Shown: positions 46,712-57,254 of the stretch, piece by piece
Position numbering within the stretch: position 1 is the first letter of the stretch
Layout of the letters: each line of letters starts with the position of its first letter
Origin: Paralithodes platypus
Lineage: Eukaryota > Arthropoda > Malacostraca > Decapoda > Lithodidae
DNA: 64,000 nucleotides
Assembly: GCA_032716605.1 (NCBI GenBank)
Contig: CM064571.1
Span: 18,449,856 to 18,513,855 of the forward strand
Reading direction: 5' to 3'
The notes under the pieces: model-generated
What the model was told of the DNA's origin: nothing
The model's database searches: none
The model's input: the letters and a program-made list of their open reading frames with translations, nothing else
Made by a program: the position numbers and the translations under genes

Positions 46712-47303
46712 TTAACCTGGGAACTGCGGGAAGACTTAAGAGTTCCCCCGGCGGACTGCGAGAAGACTCTTGAGAGCCAGGGAAAAAAAAAATCAATTTA
46801 AAACACCAATTTTTTTTTTTTTTTTTGCCCCTGGGCCATTCCAAATATCACTCTTCCACCTCCCCTCCTTCCCCAGTTTCCTCCCCTCCTTCAGTTATCA
46901 CCTATTTTCCCTGTTATTCCCTTTTCCTGTGGTCTATTTTCGTGCTAACATTAGCGAGTTGGTAGGAGGGCGTTGTCATCACTGTTAGCAAGCGAGTGCA
47001 AGAGAGTATCAATCGACAGTCTCTCTCCAGAGGTGGAGGAAAGTGGTGGGCTGGGAGGTTGCCTCGGCCATACATTGTGTAACTCCCGGCCTGTATCGCC
47101 GATTTTGACCATCCAAACGCTGTTTCCACTTGTTTTATTGTTGTAACAGGTTGATACCTTTATAATCAACCTATAATAGGCGCATATGGATAAGTATTAA
47201 TGCTATTTATGGTAAAATAAATATTTTAGTGATGAGAACAGCTCAAATACGTCAGCACAGGAGTGTGATGTCTCGTACCCCCCATGCGCACTAAAGAGGT
47301 TAA
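46712..47303. mobile_element. TTAA MITE (family T1), complete copy
   Basis: TTAA at 46712-46715 and 47300-47303. Ends TTAACCTGGGAACTGCGGGA and (inwards) TTAACCTCTTTAGTGCGCAT are imperfect inverted repeats of about 17 bp. The interior has GCCCCTGGGCCATTCCAAAT, a CT-rich block, TCATCACTGTTAGCAAGCGA and GATTTTGACCATCCAAACGC. No frame of transposase length. Confidence 0.85.
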
Positions 47304-47310
47304 TGGCCTG

Positions 47311-47500
47311 TAGTCTATTTTGTTTCAGCCGACCGTATATTTAATCCCTTTGCAACTAATTTCTCAATACTATACTCATTGAAAAAATATAGAACGGTCT
47401 TGTCTTTCATCACATTATTGCTAGGTTTCATAATTAACAATTTACTACAAAATCTTCATAATTTCTGAGTAATCAAGATGGACATCACACATCATTACCT
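47311..47500. mobile_element. Decayed MITE (family CTATAGTC)
   Basis: TGTAGTCTATTTTGTTTCAG at the left and TTACTACAAAATCTTCATAA inside match 36397-36621; the right end is replaced by a poly(A) run (47503-47522). It abuts the T1 MITE. Confidence 0.6.
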
Positions 47501-47894
47501 GTAAAAAAAAAAAAAAAAAAAAGGGCACAGTACTGTATACGGTTTGTCCACGTCCAATTTACACCCGATACCAAATTATACAATCTACAGGGTAGTGACA
47601 TACAACATTAAGTAGTAACAATTTATTAGATCTCATTTCAGTACCATATTTAAAAATAATTTTAAAATCTGTGGTCAGGTACTTATTTAGGAAGTATACA
47701 ACAATCCTGGTATAGTGTTGATTTCTAGTATACACTATGCAAAACAATGGACAAAGTGGTACAGTCTAAAGCCAAAATGCCCTCCCATCAATGTTCTTAT
47801 TGAAGTAAATTATAAGGTTATTGAATTTTTAAATATTCAAACCCTTGTATCCGAATAGGACTGCCTGGAATGCTGCCATTATGGGGAGGCAGAC

Positions 47895-48200
47895 CGTTTT
47901 TCTGGACCCCCTTCTCCCTAATGTTTAGCCCCACTATTTTTCAGATTATAAGACGTTCGACCCATTAGTTTGGCGATTTTAACACCTTTCGCCCCATTTC
48001 GTTGTAAATTTTAAGACCTTTCGTGCCATTTACGTATCGATTATTTCCTAGCGAGCTATAGCGAGCCTGCCATTTTAAGAGGAACCGGCCATCGGCCGGA
48101 AAATTTACAAATTTATCTTGAAGGGGGGTCTAGGGGGTGTTTTTCAAAGATTGATGGAGGTCTAGGGAGGAAACTAAAAAAAATAATTAATTAATAGACC
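47895..48200. mobile_element. T3-family element, partial
   Basis: CTGGACCCCCTTCTCCCTAA, TTCGCCCCATTTCG, GGCCATCGGCCGG and AAAGATTGATGGAGGTCTAG in the same order as the inverse of 60552-60915. Confidence 0.65.
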
Positions 48201-48327
48201 AAACAAACAGAAACTGTATTTCTATTATGAGTCTATGGATGCAGCCTTGTTTTCTTATAGCATTTAATGGAAAGGTGGGAACGAATTATTGCCTTTCACT
48301 GTACTGTATTGTATCTACTTGTGCTTT

Positions 48328-48562
48328 TTAACCCCTTCAGACTCATATGACGCAGAGGTTGCCAGATTAGCAATAAGAAATAGAGTTCTCTCACTCTTAT
48401 AATTACCTCTCCAAAATTAGTTTTCTGCCTACAGCTAACTCAAAGACAACTGCAGAGGTTGAAGTAACTAAACTAAATGTTTGTAAATACCCCTGATGGT
48501 AATAAAGGCTTTAAAGTATCCCTAATAGGCTCAAAATTGCGTCATATGTCGGAGAGGGTTAA
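48328..48562. mobile_element. TTAA MITE (family T2), copy 2
   Basis: TTAA at both ends (48328-48331, 48559-48562). Inverted ends TTAACCCCTTCAGACTCATA and TTAACCCTCTCCGACATATG. Very similar to 27593-27828 throughout, so recently active compared with most repeats here. Confidence 0.88.
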
Positions 48563-49039
48563 CAACAAAATTAAATAGGTAAATCAAATAGAAATTACTC
48601 TGAAGAAAGCAATGCCCAATAAATAGTGTCACTTTCAATGTTAATTCAGTACATAGCTTTATATATCCGTACATAGTGTAAGACTAAGATTATTTTGCTG
48701 TTTATTACTTTTATATTTGGGTTGCAGTCATAGGTTAACATCAATTTATATTTATGATTAACATCTTCCGACTAAGAAATCAGCCACAGTCACTGGACGG
48801 TCCGAGAAGTCTTTCTACGATACTACAGTAGGAAGGTCTGTTGGGGGAAACTTTGACATCCAGGAACGAACATATTCTATTTAGTTGGCAAGTTTTTAAT
48901 TTTAAATTATTATTGATTTGGTCCAACCAAGGACTTACTTAAGGCGGCTAACATTCTATTCACTCCTGGGTTGCATACTATTAATTTTTTTTTTTTTTTT
49001 TTTTAAATACTGTAGTGTGTAGTTTAACTTGTTTAGCCT

Positions 49040-49092
49040 ATGTGTGGTTAGGTGCTTGGCTTATTAAATAAGCCAAGCACCTAACCACACAT
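49040..49092. repeat. 53-bp perfect palindrome
   Basis: Two 26-base arms (ATGTGTGGTTAGGTGCTTGG and on to TTATT) around a single A. No mismatch. Between RABGGTA and UBE2C, not at a gene end, and followed by no T-run. Confidence 0.9.
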
Positions 49093-49124
49093 GAACCAAT
49101 ACTAATCTATCTCTATCTATCAAT

Positions 49125-49385
49125 ATACTCTGGCACATACCCCCCCCCCCCATTTTTTTTTTTTTTTTTTTTGCTAGGGGTGCCCGACTCGAGATAGAGC
49201 CCGAAAAAAATAAAAAAATCACACACATCTATGTCGCCCACGAGAAGACCCAGAGAACAACGATTATTAGGGCTCTCCAGCAAAAGATTCCCAGGTCCCA
49301 TATCTCCCGGAGAGGTTCCGGTTTCAGCAGGCAAACATGCAGCGAAGCTACACCACCACGCATCCAGAATAACATTTTGATAATG
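49125..49385 (-). mobile_element. LINE 3'-tail fragment
   Basis: TACTCTGGCACATACC, a C/T run, GGGGTGCCCGACTCGAGATA, then CCACGAGAAGACCCAGAGAA and AGGCAAACATGCAGCGAAGC in the order of 55003-55260. Preceded by a (TCTA)n run. Confidence 0.7.
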
Positions 49386-50629
49386 TATTAGTATTGGTTC
49401 ATTGACAAGTGTCCTGAACATAGCCTGACTAGCTTTAAATGTTATTGTATTATCACCTATATTTAAATCACCAAAAATTGTGTGACAGTCCTCTAGATAT
49501 TAAAGTTATTGTGATTGGTTTCAACACAACAGATAGTTTTCCAGTTAATATTGGATTCATTAATATAAAAAATGTGTGAACCTAGGAGATCCTGTGCCGG
49601 GTAGGATTAATATAACTCTTCCTATCTAAAGTCTTAAATATAATGTACCATAAAACATTGCACATGACTAAATTAGGATCACCTAAAATGTCTGAAGCTT
49701 TAAAATTTGCTAGTATACCTTAAATAATTAGCTACATTGGAGAAAAATAAAGAACATCGCCAATGCAAGAATAGATAGGTTGCCAGTTTACCACCAATAA
49801 TAGAAAATAAGAGAAAAAAAAATATAAAAAAAATTAACCCCTTCAATCAGACAACTTATTTTATCGCTGCCAAGGCAAGGTGCTTTTACTTGGCTTCGGA
49901 AGATAGTCTAGGTATGAAAGTTATAAGACCTTCAAGCATTGAAGCAACCCTCTAGAGTCCCAGCTCCTTTCAAAGTTGAATAAAACCGCCCAGAGAAAAG
50001 TAGAATAAAATATATATTAGCGTCATCTGATCAAAAACACTTAGAAGAACAGTAGGAAACAAACAACCAATTTTCACTCTACTTTTGACACAGCCACAAT
50101 ACATGGAGGGGGTGATGATTTGTTCATTTACAGGTGAGGTATGGCAGGGTAGGGCAGAGCTGGAGGGAGGGGAAACAAGATGGAGATGAGAAGAAATAGG
50201 AAAGAACTACACAAAAGAGTAAAGCAGGAATATGGACGTTCAGTTGCATGGTCCGCATCGTATGATTGATGCATGGAACAGGGCATTCCATCTGTCCAAT
50301 ATCTTACCAGGGCCTATCAGAGTTACCATATCAAAGATCCTTAATATTTCTACCAGTTGATCTTGGATGGACAAAGTGGACAAATGTGAGCTGTATATTA
50401 AGCACTTGTGCCCAGTTTCAAGGCATTACTCGCGCGATCCAGACACAATCACAACTGAGGGAAAAAAAGTGGGAGAAAGTGAGAGTGAGCTGAGACAAGT
50501 ATGAGAGAATAGTTATCGAATGGCCCAAAAGTGGTTAGAACACAAAATAGTGCAAGTGGAAAAACAAGATGAGGAAACTGAAAACATGCATAGATGAGCG
50601 ACTCCAGCCGAGATGTTGTGTGTGAGCCA
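49386..50629. other. UBE2C 3' flank
   Basis: No gene seen. The part next to 50630 is the presumed 3' UTR of UBE2C. A TTAACCCCTTCAATCAGAC motif at 49837 is a lone T2-like end. No certain polyadenylation signal. Confidence 0.4.
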
Positions 50630-53600
50630 TTACTTTGTTTCAGCATTAGCCTTTTTGTAATGGTCGTGGAGGTGCTTCTTGTAGGCCGTCTGGTTGGCCC
50701 ACAGTTCAGCTGCATGACCATTGAGGGGACTCTCATTGTTGGGCTCTGGCGCGGAGAAAATATACAATTAATCACTCTCTATCAAGGGGTAAACACTAAC
50801 ATAAATGCAGGAAACCAAACAAAATAAATGCATCAATTATTGGTTATATAACATCAAACCTTAACGGCGGATACTCAGATTGGCCGTGGTGATTGCACCT
50901 AAACACATACAAAAGTTACAAACCAAGATACTGTGGGTGAAACTTTAAAATAAGATTATCAGTAATGAACAGTTAACCTACATGTAAAGTGAACAATGCT
51001 TATATTAATTATAATGTAAAACTTTCAAAATAAACAAACTAAAACTTGTTATAAAAATCGCTAAGTATCGACAAATATTTCAAAATATCACCAATACTAA
51101 AAAAATACAATCATATACGGTATATGTTGAACACAATTACCTGAAGAAAAGATATTTAGCCCTATGACAGGACTTGCTTGTCGCAGTGTATAGCATAGAC
51201 TCCAGTCACACCCACCAAGCTGACAAACTTTAGTATTAAAAACCAGTCCTAAAATGTTGCCTCTTAATTATAACCAATACTATGAATGATCTAATGATAA
51301 TGTTGGACAGCTTAGGAGAGGGGTATCCTGACCACGATTCAAACTCACTCCAGATATTCTTGAGAGAGTTGGGCACTGTATCTACTCGACCATGAGCTCA
51401 TGATCGAGTGGATACAGTGCCCAAGTCTGTTATAAGTACCAGTATGCTTTACTTATGCCTTTGGAGGTCATAAAAGGGCCAAACAAAATCAATTTATGTA
51501 AATTTGTCTACATCGATTCCAGTCTTAAATTCTTATCATTCCAATTCAACACCTGACACCCACCTCCCAGAAGACTCTGGATGGACAACAGAATGGAGCG
51601 CACATCGTAGGAGGCAGACCACTTCTCCTTCAGGATGTCGAGGCAGATATTCCCGTGGAGGTCAACGTTGGGGTGGAAGCAGGCGGTGACAAACTTCACT
51701 GTGGGGGCTGAGTAAGGGTAGCCTCGGGGGAACTCTAGAGAAACTCGGTACGTCAAGCCCTCGTACACCTGAAAAGATTTCTAGGTTAACTATAAGTGAA
51801 CACAAAATGTATATGAAGAAAAAAAATTAAAGGATTATTTATAAGTTATCTAAAAGTGCAAGTACAAGGGTAGTTGCTGGGGATCTCTAGGAACACCCAC
51901 CATCGTCCCCTGGAGTCACTGTACAGTACGCAGTAGGACACATGGGTATATTCTTTTTTCTCCTTCACTAAATATGGAGATCCCCTTAGTCCTTACCCAA
52001 CCACAAAGATAATATATAACAATTGTTTCTAAAATAAAGAGCTGAACAATTGCAGGAGAAAGGGAATGCGATAAAAGAATGTAAGTTTTAAGGAAACAGT
52101 AATTAGTAAACCTACTCCGATATATTAAAACAAACTTTTTATTATCATTAGTGGATTAATAAAAGACTCAGAAGACTGACCAGACTCTTAGAGATGCCTT
52201 GGAATTAAATTATTAAGTATGTAAGAGAATATAAAGAACAATAATATACAATGCAAAGGTTTCCTCACCGTAGTGGCAGGACCAGTGAGTGTACCGATCC
52301 ACTTGAAGAGATTGTCACCCTCAGGGAAGGCAGAGATCCCTTTATCAGCAGACATCATCAGCGTCATCAGTTCAGTCTGCAGTCTGATGGAATATAACAA
52401 ATTAAGCACGCTCACTTTAAAGACTAGTGGGTCCACAAAAAGGAGTCTCAGTCTTAAAAAGGGGGAGGGGACAGGGAGGAAAGGAAGAAGGGGGAGAGAG
52501 GAAAGGGAGAAGGGGGAGGGAGGAAAGGGAGAAGGGGGAAGGGAGGAAAAGGAGAGGGAAGGGAGGAAAAGGAGAGGGGGAAGGGAGGAAAAGGAGAGGG
52601 GGAAGGGAGGAAAAGAAGAGGGGGAAGGGAGGAAAAGGAGAGGGGGAAGGGAGGAAAAGGAGAGGGGGAAGGGAGGAAAAGGAGAGTGGGAAGGGAGGAA
52701 AAGGAGAGAGTGAGGGAGGGAAGAAAGGGGGAGGTGGGGAAGAAAGGGGGAGGAGGGGAGGGAAGAAGTTGGAATAAAAATGGGTTTAGTTTGCTGTAAA
52801 TAGCTTACCAGCCAAAATTGCATCATATTGGCTCTCTTGGTAATTCTCTAGAAGAAACGGTAAGGATATAGTATACGGGCGTACCGCTCACCTTGTTTAC
52901 ACTACTGTACTTGCATGCTCGCAATCATGTTTATTTTGACTGTCGTGGGATACAATAATAGGTAGGATATATTAGGATATTCTATACCTATAGGCTAGCC
53001 TAGTAAGCTAAAAATACATTTTGAAAATCAAACTTTTTCTCCCACAGCATTTGTATTATAGTAATAAGTGTATTCTGAAAGTTTAGGCAAAACGGTACTT
53101 ATTACCGAAACTACCACTAATTATTTCTCAATATTTGAAAGCTATTATAGAATAAGGATGTTGCAAAGATCATATTAATATTTGTTTCAACCTCCGGAAA
53201 AACATTTTATGTGCACTATATAAAGCACTGTAAAAACTAAGAAAATCTCCCTATTGACGGCAGTGAAATCTTATTAAGCCCCTTACTGTTGTTGTTGTTC
53301 CCCAAGCTGCCTGGCCGAACAGCCCCAAGGCCCCGAGCAATTCCAAGGCCATAACCGAGCGCCCCCACAGAACCCTCCCTGCCGACCACAATAAAGCCTG
53401 GGTGACCGAAGCCACTCCATGGCGGGGAGCTGAGGAGGGTGCGGAAACGCCCGGGAAACCAAAGCCCCACCCAGGGCCCTGGGTCAATTTAAAGATGATG
53501 TAATTAAATTGCTAAAAAATAGTTTCGATTGTTTTTTATCTAGTTTAGAGTTGTGTAAGGGTGTTTTGATGTGTGAAAATAGGCGTAAATGCATATTTAC

Positions 53601-56600
53601 CCATTAAACAACAATCTAAAAACACGTCCCTTCACTCGCGAAAAATAACTATTTGGCCATAACCGCTTGCCGTTGGATACAAAATATGTAGAGGGAGGGG
53701 GCAAGCCCCCCCCCCCTCCCCCAGATTTATTGAAATCGTCATATATTAAACAGTAGGGGGCAAAAAACAAATTTTCCCCAACGCTTCTTCTTCGCGGCGG
53801 ATGTAAACAAAGCCACCCGACTCTTGCGAGGTAGGCGATATAGGGGATATTTTTTTTTTTCCAGGATCAGTAATACATTTTTACGCGCATTTAGACACAT
53901 ATAGGAATGAAATACATGGTATAAGGAACCTGTAGGCCACGATAAAATCGATGTATGAATTTAATTACATCATCTTTATATTGTCCGGGCCCTGTGCCCC
54001 TCGGCAATTATGAAGAGAAAGTTGAGGGGCAAGGGAAAAATGTGACGCTTTGGCTTCCAATCTTGGTAGATTGGGAGGTCAATCCACGGAAAAGACGCCG
54101 TCACTTGAGACCTAGAAAATATATAAGTTAAAGGAACAGTCAGAGTAAGCTATGGGTATGGCAGAGATTGCTCAGTTCTCACTCTGATAGACCAGCCCAT
54201 CACCACATGTCATCACCTTACTGTCAAAATAGATGCCAATTTAAATAAATCATGGGGGGGGGGGGGTGAGGGGGGCAAAGCCATCCTGTATCCAAAGGCA
54301 AAACAAAATGTATATTTACTCTGAAAATGACTTACATCTGAGTATTTAAAGATAGTTGGATAATGAGAGAAATAACATTTCCCTGGGATTGTAACTAATT
54401 TCAACTACTGTATAATGATGAAAACTACTTAAAACCAAAAAGAAAAACCATGGGAAAATTAGTGGTAGTTTCGGTTATATTTTCCGGCAAAACATAATAT
54501 TAATAAAGCTGTGCTTTGTTTTCCTCAAAAATTACTGTTTTCACTTTTCTCTCTCAGGTAATCAGGTAGGCTAGTGTGGCCATTAGATCTACTTTCCGGT
54601 ACTTATTTACAAGACGATCACAAATTTGGGGTAGGATATAGTGAGCGGGCATACCGCCATCTTTGTTTACATTACGCGTAGTGGCGTCGGACCTTTCCCA
54701 TCATGTTCCCGTCTATTTTAACCTAACCTAACCTAACCTAGTATTCATGTAGTAATGACAGGGGGCAAATAGCAGAAAATATAGTGTCGAAATAGACGGG
54801 AACGTAAGTGCGACCGCGGCGATCGCCCTATGTAAACAATGACGACCGTACGCCCGAACTCTACATCCATCCCCAAATTTGTTCTCAATATTTGAAAGCT
54901 AGCCTATTTTATAATATGGATGTTGCAAAGATAATATTATATGGTTCAACCATTGGAAATGCATTAGATAGGCATTACATCTATCTATCTATTCTATCTA
55001 TATGCTCAGGCCCAATCCCCATTTTGGGGGTAGCCGACTCAAGACAGAGCAAGAACAGGGAAAACACAAAAACAACATAAAACAAAAAATAAACACAGAT
55101 AAAAAACACAAACTCTCACACATCCAGGTCACCCAGGAGAAGACCCAGAGACCAGGGTTACCAAGGTCGCTCCAGCACTCCCCCGGCCCCTGACCACCAG
55201 GAGAGGTTCCGATCTCGGCAGGCAGACATGCAGCGGAGCCAAAGCGACAAGCCCTCCCACCACACTTCCAGGCACACCCTTCATATTAATCGTCTCCCCG
55301 GGCCAGGCGCCTGATGGACTATTATCTAGTCCAACTTGCGCCCGACCCCTTACTCCAAATGACCACGTGTTCACTCAACTATTCACAAGCATTCTCCATT
55401 CACTCCTGTCCACCACCACTTCCCCTGCCTGATCTATAATCATTCCTCTATCATCCAAAGCCTTTCTTACACAGTCTCTCCATCTCAATGGGGGTCTTCC
55501 TGCCCTTCTATCTCCCCTTGTACCTGACTCACATATTCTCTTTGTAAGCCTTTCATCTCCCATTCGTTCAACATGACCATACCAGCTCAGCACCCTTCTG
55601 TCCACTCTGGCTGACAAATGTTCCTGCTGCCCCACTCTCCTACGTATCTCTTCATTTCTCAATCTGTCATTACATAAAGTACAATAAAAAAAATAATGGT
55701 CAATATTTACGAGTCGCACCACAGCTGGGATCTCATTTCTAATGGTAGTTTTGGGTTCCTATCATTCTATGCTTCATTGCTATATACCTTTTATTCACGG
55801 GAAAATTCTTTGTTTTTTTTTGTTTTTGTTTTTTTGTAGCTTATTAACCTAACCAAAAAACCTAACCTAACCTAAATGTATTTGGGGGCTATTAGGTTAG
55901 GTTAGGTTAGGTTAGGTTAGGTTAGGTCAGGTTTATTGGTTAGGTTAATGCTAAAAAAAAAAAAAAAAGCCGAGAAAAACATATTTTCCCGTGGATAAAA
56001 AGTATATAGCAATGAAGCATAGAAAGATAGGAACCCAAAACTACCATTAGAAATGAGATCCCAGCTGTGGTGCGACTCGCAAATATTGACCAAAATAATA
56101 TTCTACCTAGGCTATCGACAACAGTAAACCTCTAATTAGGCCCCCTACTGGCAATATAGCTGATTTCAATAAGTCGTGGGGAAGTGAAAGGGGGCAAAGC
56201 CCCCCTTCTACCCATCCTGTATCCCAAGGTAAAAAGTAGTACCTTCTGCGCGCGCATTAGTATAGACGGACCGGCCACGACGGCCAGGTAGTCAACAAAC
56301 CTGGGAGACGAAAACATGAAGTAGTATATTTATCATGGACTGTAGCCTACTCCTCTAACACGTAGAATTGTGCACATAGGCTATGTCTAGTGCCAAGAGT
56401 GTACATTGAGTTTCATGAATAGAAGTAGCCTACCGGAAATTACGTTCACGGCGAAAATATGGAGGTAATAAATCAGGGCAAGAATGTAACCGGGTGTACC
56501 ACCCGTCTTGTTTACACTACGCGGATGCTCACCATCATGTTCCCGTCTATTTTGACTGCCTTTGGATACAAAAATACATTAACCTAGCCTAACCTAACCT

Positions 56601-57254
56601 AGTATTATAGATTTAGGCCTATAAGTATTTATTTTATTATAAGTATTTATAGATGATTTATGTTGTATGTCGGTAGTGGTACACCCGGTAACTAGGCTAC
56701 ATCCATCCCTAAATTAGCACCAACAATTCTAGATTAGGCTATTACGAACATGGATTTGTTTTTGTCGTCTCGCCGCGGCGGTTGAGTGGAGAGCATGCTC
56801 AACACAACAAATCCACTTCAACAGCTTCCTCTCTTTCCAATACTGCTTTTCCCCTCTCTACGCTTCAGAAAAAAAAAGGAAAGTAGCTACGAGGTGCCGT
56901 TGTATAGGCTTCTCCCTCAATACCTTCGCCTGACCACCCTTAACCTAAACCTAGGGTCCTAGGCCTAATTTAACCTTAACCATATGATCTTACATACTCT
57001 ATCCTTCCTTGAGAAATAAAGGGTAGAATACCGGAGATAATCTGAAAACAATAGACCGAGTGAGGTCCCAGACAAGTGACAGTTACGGTAGTTAAAGGTC
57101 TCATCCGGACATTTAAACCAACGAGCCTTTAAACCCGTCATTATATTCACCTCTTGCTGACTGAGTTCTTGTCCCTCCCCGCCACCGCCTTCTCCGTACT
57201 GCTCTTGCTCGGGTTGCTGTTGGAAGCCGTGCCTGGAGCAATATTCTGGGCCAT
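50630..57254 (-). CDS. UBE2C: Ubiquitin-conjugating enzyme E2 C
   Basis: E2 that works with the anaphase-promoting complex to start ubiquitin chains on mitotic cyclins and securin. Four exons on the minus strand: 57254-57151, 52383-52269, 51768-51564 and 50745-50630. All GT-AG; the first join splits an Arg codon and the third splits a Glu codon. The protein is 179 aa, the same length as human UBE2C. The variable N-tail (1-34) is followed by [20 protein letters not shown], typical of this E2 class. The UBC fold has [19 protein letters not shown] with the active-site Cys at 115, and [11 protein letters not shown] (130-140), the D-box-like stretch. The C terminus is Lys-rich. Intron 1 (4.8 kb) is full of mobile elements, including a TTAGG foldback. 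It is transcribed away from the carbonic anhydrase gene, with which it shares an upstream region. Confidence 0.97.
51369..51424. repeat. 56-bp hairpin, 28-base arms
   Basis: TTGGGCACTGTATCTACTCG pairs with CGAGTGGATACAGTGCCCAA, with two mismatches, and ATGAGCTCAT lies at the centre. The upstream sequence (51301-51370) resembles 34815-34890, so it belongs to a dispersed repeat. In UBE2C intron 3. Confidence 0.8.
52456..52770. repeat. Purine minisatellite in UBE2C intron 1
   Basis: Tandem units of about 20-23 bp (GGGAAGGGAGGAAAAGGAGA) on the plus strand, about 12 in number, beginning 73 bp beyond UBE2C exon 2 on its intron 1 side. For the gene's transcript it is a CT-rich tract upstream of the exon 2 acceptor. 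The Lys/Gly-rich and Pro/Ser-rich frames here are repeat translations. Confidence 0.9.
52850..53215. repeat. Repeat with GGGCGTACCGCTCA segment, copy 1
   Basis: GGATATAGTATACGGGCGTACC, TTGTTTACACTAC and ATCATG..TATTTTGACTG match the left parts of 54621-54881 and 56465-56720. From 53108 it matches 54885-54960 (TTCTCAATATTTGAAAGCTA, ATGTTGCAAAGAT). In UBE2C intron 1. Confidence 0.6.
53284..54230 (-). mobile_element. (AAC)n-tailed retroposon, copy split by a MITE
   Basis: The minus strand runs from 54230 to a GTT run at 53285-53296 (AAC tail). Collinear with 45240-45680 once 53482-53986 and one 8-bp repeat are removed. In UBE2C intron 1. Confidence 0.82.
53482..53986. mobile_element. 505-bp MITE with GGTCAAT end and 8-bp target duplication, copy 2
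   Basis: GGGCCCTG lies directly outside both ends (53474-53481, 53987-53994). The host retroposon has it once at the same place elsewhere (19786-19793). Ends as in copy 1: GGTCAATTTAAAGATGATGT and GGACAATATAAAGATGATGT read inwards. Copies 1 and 2 are very similar. Confidence 0.94.
54621..54881. mobile_element. Inverted-repeat element with GGGCRTACSG ends, complete copy
   Basis: CAAATTTGGGGTAGGATATAG..GGGCATACCGCC on the left mirrors GGGCGTACGG..AGTTCGGG..CCCCAAATTTG on the right (about 45 bp, several mismatches). The middle has CGTCTATTTTAACC, four TTAGG-type units (54719-54739, as CCTAA) and an inverted AAATAGACGGGAACG. In UBE2C intron 1. Confidence 0.72.
55003..55722 (-). pseudogene. LINE 3' end: ORF C-terminus and microsatellite-ended 3' UTR
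   Basis: The minus-strand frame 55722-55375 contains [20 protein letters not shown], then [18 protein letters not shown] and [12 protein letters not shown], a well-known C-terminal motif of non-LTR retrotransposon polyproteins in arthropods. It ends at a stop at 55375. The following 370 bp is the 3' UTR and ends in GGGGATTGGGCCTGAGCATA followed by a GATA microsatellite (54972-55001). Fragments of this 3' UTR occur at 28895, 39605, 46315 and 49125, each beside a tetranucleotide repeat. 5'-truncated; a foldback starts 25 bp before the open frame would begin. Confidence 0.85.
55698..56091. mobile_element. TTAGG foldback element, copy c
   Basis: 394 bp, GGTCAATATTTACGAGTCGC to its mirror. Flanked by AAAATAAT on both sides (55690-55697, 56092-56099). 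The right arm carries about seven TTAGG units (55891-55930), the left about two. Outer arms differ from copy a but match copy d. In UBE2C intron 1. Confidence 0.95.
56465..56720. mobile_element. Inverted-repeat element with CCGGGTGTACCAC ends
   Basis: GTAACCGGGTGTACCAC (56488) mirrors GTGGTACACCCGGTAAC (56675-56691), and outside these CAGGGCAAGAATG mirrors CTACATCCATCCCT. The centre has CATCATGTTCCCGTCTATTT and CCTAACCTAACC, as in 54621-54881. In UBE2C intron 1. Confidence 0.65.

Noticed and set aside
52188..52826. 212- and 146-codon frames across UBE2C exon 2
   Set aside because: The length comes from the purine minisatellite; only the 52269-52383 minus-strand part is real coding sequence.
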